64,000 nt of DNA, from contig JADKHK010000013.1 in assembly GCA_016721845.1 (NCBI GenBank), forward strand, positions 1,718,501 to 1,782,500, read 5' to 3'. Every line of letters starts with the position of its first letter. Within the stretch, counting starts at the first letter, position 1. A model generated the notes under the pieces. It ran no database searches. It saw only the letters and a program-made list of their open reading frames with translations, and was not told the DNA's origin. The DNA is from Lysobacterales bacterium. Its GTDB lineage: Bacteria > Pseudomonadota > Gammaproteobacteria > Xanthomonadales > Ahniellaceae. Positions 60,669-64,000 of this stretch are shown one piece after another. The translations under genes and the position numbers were made by a program.

Positions 60669-62048
60669 ATGACCTCCTTTTCCGAACTGAAACTCAGCGA
60701 GTCGCTGATCAAGGGCGTGGCTGCGCTCGATTACCACGAGATGACGCCGATCCAGGCGGCCGCGCTGCCGCTGATCCTCGCCGGCCATGACGTGATCGCG
60801 CAGGCGCAGACCGGCAGCGGCAAGACCGCGGCGTTCGCCCTCGGCATGTTGCAGATGCTCGATACCGCGGCGGTGCAACTGCAGGGTCTGGTGCTGTGCC
60901 CGACGCGCGAACTCGCCGACCAGGTGAGCAAGGAAATCCGCCGCATCGCAAGGCCATTGCCGAACGTGAAGGTGCTGACGCTGTGCGGCGGCGTGTCGCT
61001 GCGCCCGCATCTCGCGTCGCTGGCGCACGAGCCGCACATTGTCGTCGGTACGCCCGGACGCATTCTGGAACTGATCCGCAAGCAGGCGCTGCCGCTGAAG
61101 GCCCTGCAGATGCTGGTGCTGGACGAAGCCGACCGGATGCTCGACATGGGCTTCGCCGCCGACATCGAGGCCATCGTCAAGGCGACACCGAAGCAGCGCC
61201 AGACCCTGCTGTTCTCGGCCACTTACCCGGAACAGACGCGGGCGATCGCCGAGCGCCATCTGCGCGATCCGGAAACCGTCACCATCGATCAGGGCGATGC
61301 CGGTCCGGACATCGAGCAACGCCTGTATGAAGTCGCAGACGGTTCGCGCAAGCTCGATGCACTGGTCGACCTGCTGGTGACGCAGCGGCCGGAAGCCGCC
61401 ATCGTGTTCTGCAACACCCGCAACGACACCCGCGATGTCGCCGAGTCGCTCGATCGCTGCGGCTTTTCGGTGCTGGCACTGCACGGCGAACTCGACCAGC
61501 GCGAACGCGACGAGATGCTGGTGCGTTTCGCGAACCGCAGCTGCACCGTCCTGGTCGCGACCGATGTCGCCGCGCGCGGCCTCGACATCAAGGAACTGCC
61601 GATGGTGGTCAACTTCGACGTGGCCAGCGATGCCGACGCCCACATCCACCGCATCGGCCGTACCGGACGCGCCGGCGCGCGCGGACTGGCCATCACCCTG
61701 ACGACGCCACGCGAGTCGTCACGCATCGGCGCGATCGCGGAACGCATGGGGCAGCCGCTCCAGCGCCAGCCGCTGCCGCAGGTGAACGGCAAGCCACGCC
61801 CCTTGCTGAGCACGCACCTGACCATCGCGGTCGATGGCGGCCGTGCCGACAAGCTGCGTCCCGGCGACCTGCTCGGTGCCCTCACCGGCGACGCCGGCCT
61901 GCCTGGCGACGCGGTCGGCAAGATCGACATCTTCCCGACTCGCAGTTATGTCGCGATCACGCGCAACCACGCCGAGACCGCCCTGCAACGTCTGCGCGAA
62001 GGCAAGATCAAGGGCCGCAGCTTCCGCGTGCGCCGTATCGGGCACTGA
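60669..62048 (+). CDS. dbpA: ATP-dependent RNA helicase DbpA
   Basis: This 459-residue DEAD-box helicase assists 50S assembly at 23S rRNA hairpin 92. Motifs are AQTGSGKTAAFAL (I), PTRELADQV (Ia), GTPGRILEL (Ib), LDEADRMLDMGF (II), FSATYPEQTR (III), IVFCNTRNDTRDVAESL, ATDVAARGLDI (V) and HRIGRTGRAGARG (VI). The last 75 residues match the DbpA RNA-binding domain (DKLRPGDLLGALTGDAGL, VGKIDIFPTRSYVAI, and GRSFRVRRIGH), which separates it from RhlE. The ATG at 60669 is chosen because the N-terminus then begins TSFSELKLSESL. Confidence 0.95.
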   Translation: MTSFSELKLSESLIKGVAALDYHEMTPIQAAALPLILAGHDVIAQAQTGSGKTAAFALGMLQMLDTAAVQLQGLVLCPTRELADQVSKEIRRIARPLPNVKVLTLCGGVSLRPHLASLAHEPHIVVGTPGRILELIRKQALPLKALQMLVLDEADRMLDMGFAADIEAIVKATPKQRQTLLFSATYPEQTRAIAERHLRDPETVTIDQGDAGPDIEQRLYEVADGSRKLDALVDLLVTQRPEAAIVFCNTRNDTRDVAESLDRCGFSVLALHGELDQRERDEMLVRFANRSCTVLVATDVAARGLDIKELPMVVNFDVASDADAHIHRIGRTGRAGARGLAITLTTPRESSRIGAIAERMGQPLQRQPLPQVNGKPRPLLSTHLTIAVDGGRADKLRPGDLLGALTGDAGLPGDAVGKIDIFPTRSYVAITRNHAETALQRLREGKIKGRSFRVRRIGH

Positions 62049-62063
62049 ACCGCCCGGCGCCAA

Positions 62064-63296
62064 TCACGCTGCTGCGGTGCCAAGTCCCGCGACGAACTTC
62101 GCCGCCGGTTGCGGTCTCCCGAACAGGAAGCCCTGGGCGAGATCGCAGCCCATGTCGTGCAGGCGCGCCAGTGTCGTCTCGTCTTCGACGCCTTCGGCCA
62201 CTGCCGTCAAGCCGAGGTGATGCGCAAGATCGATCATCGAATGCACCAGTCGCGCCGAGCGTGCATGCACGCCGATGTCGAGCACGAATTCCTGATCGAT
62301 CTTGAGTTCGGTGGCGGGAAAACGCTTGAGGTAGGCGAACGACGAATAGCCGATGCCAAAGTCGTCGATCGAGATGCCGAAGCCGTGATCACGCAATTGG
62401 CCGAGCACGATGGCACTCAGGCTCGGATCTTCCATTACCGAACTCTCGGTCACTTCCAGCACCACATCCTCGGCGGGCACGTCCCAGATCGCCAACGCGT
62501 TCTGGAATTGCTCGACCAGTCCCGGTTCGTGGAACACGCGCGGACTCAGGTTGATCGAGAAGCGCAGCCGATGCCCGGCCGCGCGCGCCATGGCGCAATG
62601 ACGCATCGTCGTGTTCACGCTCCAGCGCGTCAGTGACTCGATCAACCCGGTCTGTTCGGCCAGCAGCACGAAATCGGTGGGGCTGATCGCGCCATGCACG
62701 TCGCTGTGCCAGCGCGCCAACGATTCGGCACCGACCACCCGGCGATGGCCGATGTCCCACAACGGCTGCAGGAACACCTCGAGGCGGTTGTTGATGATCG
62801 CCTCGCGCAAGTCCACGTAGGGCGGCTCGGCGCGCCCGCTGTCCGGCTGGAACAGCTGGTACCGATCGCGCGAGTTCAGGGCCTGCGCGAAGGCGCTTTC
62901 GGCTGCACGGCACAGGGATTCGGCCAGGTCGCCATGCTCGGGAAACATCGCGATGCCGATCGTCGGTACCGCCTGCTGCAACCGGTCGCCGACCAGCAGG
63001 GGTTCGCGGAACGCGCGCACCAGGCGGTTCGCTGCCAACAGGGCGTGGCCGCTCTCGCGCAGGTTCGGCAACAGCAGGGCAAACACGTTGTCGCCGACCG
63101 GAAGAATGCGATCTTGCGGTCGCAAGGCCGCGCGAATGCGGGTACGCGCCGCCGCGCTCAGGAAGTCGCCGAACAACTGGTGTTCTTCGCGATGCCGTTG
63201 CACGCGCACCAGCAGGAACGCGAAGTGCTCGTGCGCCTCGCCGGCACGCACGCGCTCGGCCTCCAGTTCGCGCAAGACATCGGTGCGGTTCAGCAT
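62064..63296 (-). CDS. EAL-domain c-di-GMP phosphodiesterase with degenerate GGDEF
   Basis: This 410-residue protein has an N-terminal GGDEF-like domain with PVGDNVFALLLPN in place of the active-site loop, so no cyclase activity is expected. The EAL domain follows from about residue 160, with AESLARW, FSINLSPRVF, EVTESSVMED, IDDFGIGYSSFAYLKRFP, LKIDQEFV and AVAEGVEDETT. The catalytic Glu, Asn, Asp-Asp and Lys residues seem intact, so hydrolysis of c-di-GMP is likely, with ESL in place of EAL at the first motif. It follows the HD-GYP gene by 16 bases on the same strand, a likely operon. Confidence 0.9.
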   Translation of the reverse strand: MLNRTDVLRELEAERVRAGEAHEHFAFLLVRVQRHREEHQLFGDFLSAAARTRIRAALRPQDRILPVGDNVFALLLPNLRESGHALLAANRLVRAFREPLLVGDRLQQAVPTIGIAMFPEHGDLAESLCRAAESAFAQALNSRDRYQLFQPDSGRAEPPYVDLREAIINNRLEVFLQPLWDIGHRRVVGAESLARWHSDVHGAISPTDFVLLAEQTGLIESLTRWSVNTTMRHCAMARAAGHRLRFSINLSPRVFHEPGLVEQFQNALAIWDVPAEDVVLEVTESSVMEDPSLSAIVLGQLRDHGFGISIDDFGIGYSSFAYLKRFPATELKIDQEFVLDIGVHARSARLVHSMIDLAHHLGLTAVAEGVEDETTLARLHDMGCDLAQGFLFGRPQPAAKFVAGLGTAAA

Positions 63297-63312
63297 CCGG
63301 TCGGCGCCTGCA

Positions 63313-63999
63313 TCATCCGAGGTACAACTCGGTGGGATCGAGCCCGTAAGCGCCGGGCTCGAGAATGGTGGTGATCTCGCGCAGCGTGCCCTCGTCCTCG
63401 TTCTGGCCCATCAGGTCCAGTTCGATGAAATTCTCGCGCAGGACCTTGTCGGCGGTCATCAGCAGCATCACCCGCGGACGCAGCCGGCGCGCATGGTTCT
63501 GCGCCATCACGATCGCGACTTCGCCATTGGAAAGCTCGACCAGCGACCCGGTCGGATAGACGCTCAGGCATTGCATCAGCTGTTCGACCACTTCGCGCTG
63601 GAACAGCTGGTCGCCGTGCCGGTACAACTGCTGCAACGCATGGTGCGCCGAGGCGGCCTTGCGGAACACGCGCGTGCTGGTCATCGCGTCATAGGAGTCG
63701 ATCAGCCCGGCCATGCGCCCGAACAGCGGGATCTGGTTGCGCATCAACTTGTCGGGATAGCCGGAGCCATCGTGGCGCTCGTGGTGGGTCAGCACCATCT
63801 CGCGCACATCGGCATGATGGATGCCGGCTTCCTCGATGATGCGCAGGCTGTTCTCGACATGCTTGCGCACTGCTTCGGTCTCGTCCGCCGTCAGTGCCTC
63901 GGGCTTGGCGAGCAGGGATTCGTCGATCTCGGTCTTGCCGATGTCCATCAGCAAACCGCCGGTCGCGAGGTTCACCAGCACGTCCTCGGTAAACCCCAT
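63313..63999 (-). CDS. HD-GYP domain protein, partial, with degenerate HD motif
   Basis: The gene runs off the right edge; 228 residues of the C-terminal part are present. The HD-GYP signature is HHERHDGSGYPDKL. The first metal-binding motif reads GLLMDIGKTEI, with Met where LLHDIGK has His, a variant also seen in other HD-GYP proteins. Loss of the His may reduce metal binding or phosphodiesterase activity. The region after GYP (GRMAGLIDSYDAMTSTRVFRKA) is intact. A start at 63999 is possible, but family members have an N-terminal region (often DUF3391) beyond the window. It is co-oriented with the EAL gene. Confidence 0.85.
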   Translation of the reverse strand: MGFTEDVLVNLATGGLLMDIGKTEIDESLLAKPEALTADETEAVRKHVENSLRIIEEAGIHHADVREMVLTHHERHDGSGYPDKLMRNQIPLFGRMAGLIDSYDAMTSTRVFRKAASAHHALQQLYRHGDQLFQREVVEQLMQCLSVYPTGSLVELSNGEVAIVMAQNHARRLRPRVMLLMTADKVLRENFIELDLMGQNEDEGTLREITTILEPGAYGLDPTELYLG

Positions 64000-64000
64000 G

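Overview
The window is about 65% GC, dense, and typical of a gammaproteobacterial chromosome of the Lysobacterales (Xanthomonadales) type. Pointers to that group are the Entner-Doudoroff cluster, PilU, DarP, TldD/PmbA, REP-like palindromes of the xanthomonad/pseudomonad style, DGFE-ended secreted proteins and an IPTL-like C-terminal anchor. No rRNA, tRNA, phage, IS element or CRISPR array was seen. The assignment rests on gene content and style, not on a search.

Layout. 1-5670: the end of kbl, an OsmC protein, then the overlapping operon zwf-pgl-edd-eda (glucose 6-phosphate to pyruvate and glyceraldehyde 3-phosphate), with pilU directly behind it. 6903-8358 (minus): a Roadblock/LC7 protein and an unknown partner. 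8564-16543: a large secreted Asp-box propeller protein, a 2H-phosphoesterase/GNAT fusion, DoxX, DUF2200, a phytase-like lipoprotein, RsmC and RsuA. 16549-17139 (minus): an exported acidic protein ending in a complete MbtH domain. 17285-23928: a seven-gene lipid-modification operon (desaturase, frameshifted FAD oxidoreductase, DUF1365, two Cfa-type methyltransferases, DUF2878, DUF1295). 24006-29918: tilS, xseB, ispA, an LhgO-like oxidase, a secreted Cys-rich protein and an NCS2 permease, punctuated by REP elements.

29983-39093: a delta-60-repeat secreted protein, pmbA, darP, tldD, pyrF, a methyltransferase, a DUF922 protease-like protein and GTP-dependent pckG. 39257-47325: an iron and nitrogen-oxide block, with a Fur-box-preceded siderophore-type receptor, a heme-type receptor, a dihaem-c variant of cytochrome cd1 nitrite reductase (nirS) behind an FNR/ANR-type site, and a porin. 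47366-55631 (minus): a periplasmic-propeller diguanylate cyclase, an FG-GAP lipoprotein, and two paralogous secreted proteins, one with eleven D-rich repeats and a frameshift. 55865-64000: scoA plus a broken scoB, metK, a PKHD-type hydroxylase, a glycine-rich DGFE secreted protein, dbpA, and an HD-GYP/EAL pair for c-di-GMP.

Two genes are split by single-base changes in four-base C/G runs and scoB has an internal out-of-frame deletion. This suggests either relaxed selection or assembly error. The most unusual items are the secreted MbtH-domain protein, the shared DGFE tail on secreted proteins, the two-c-haem NirS, and the lipid operon.
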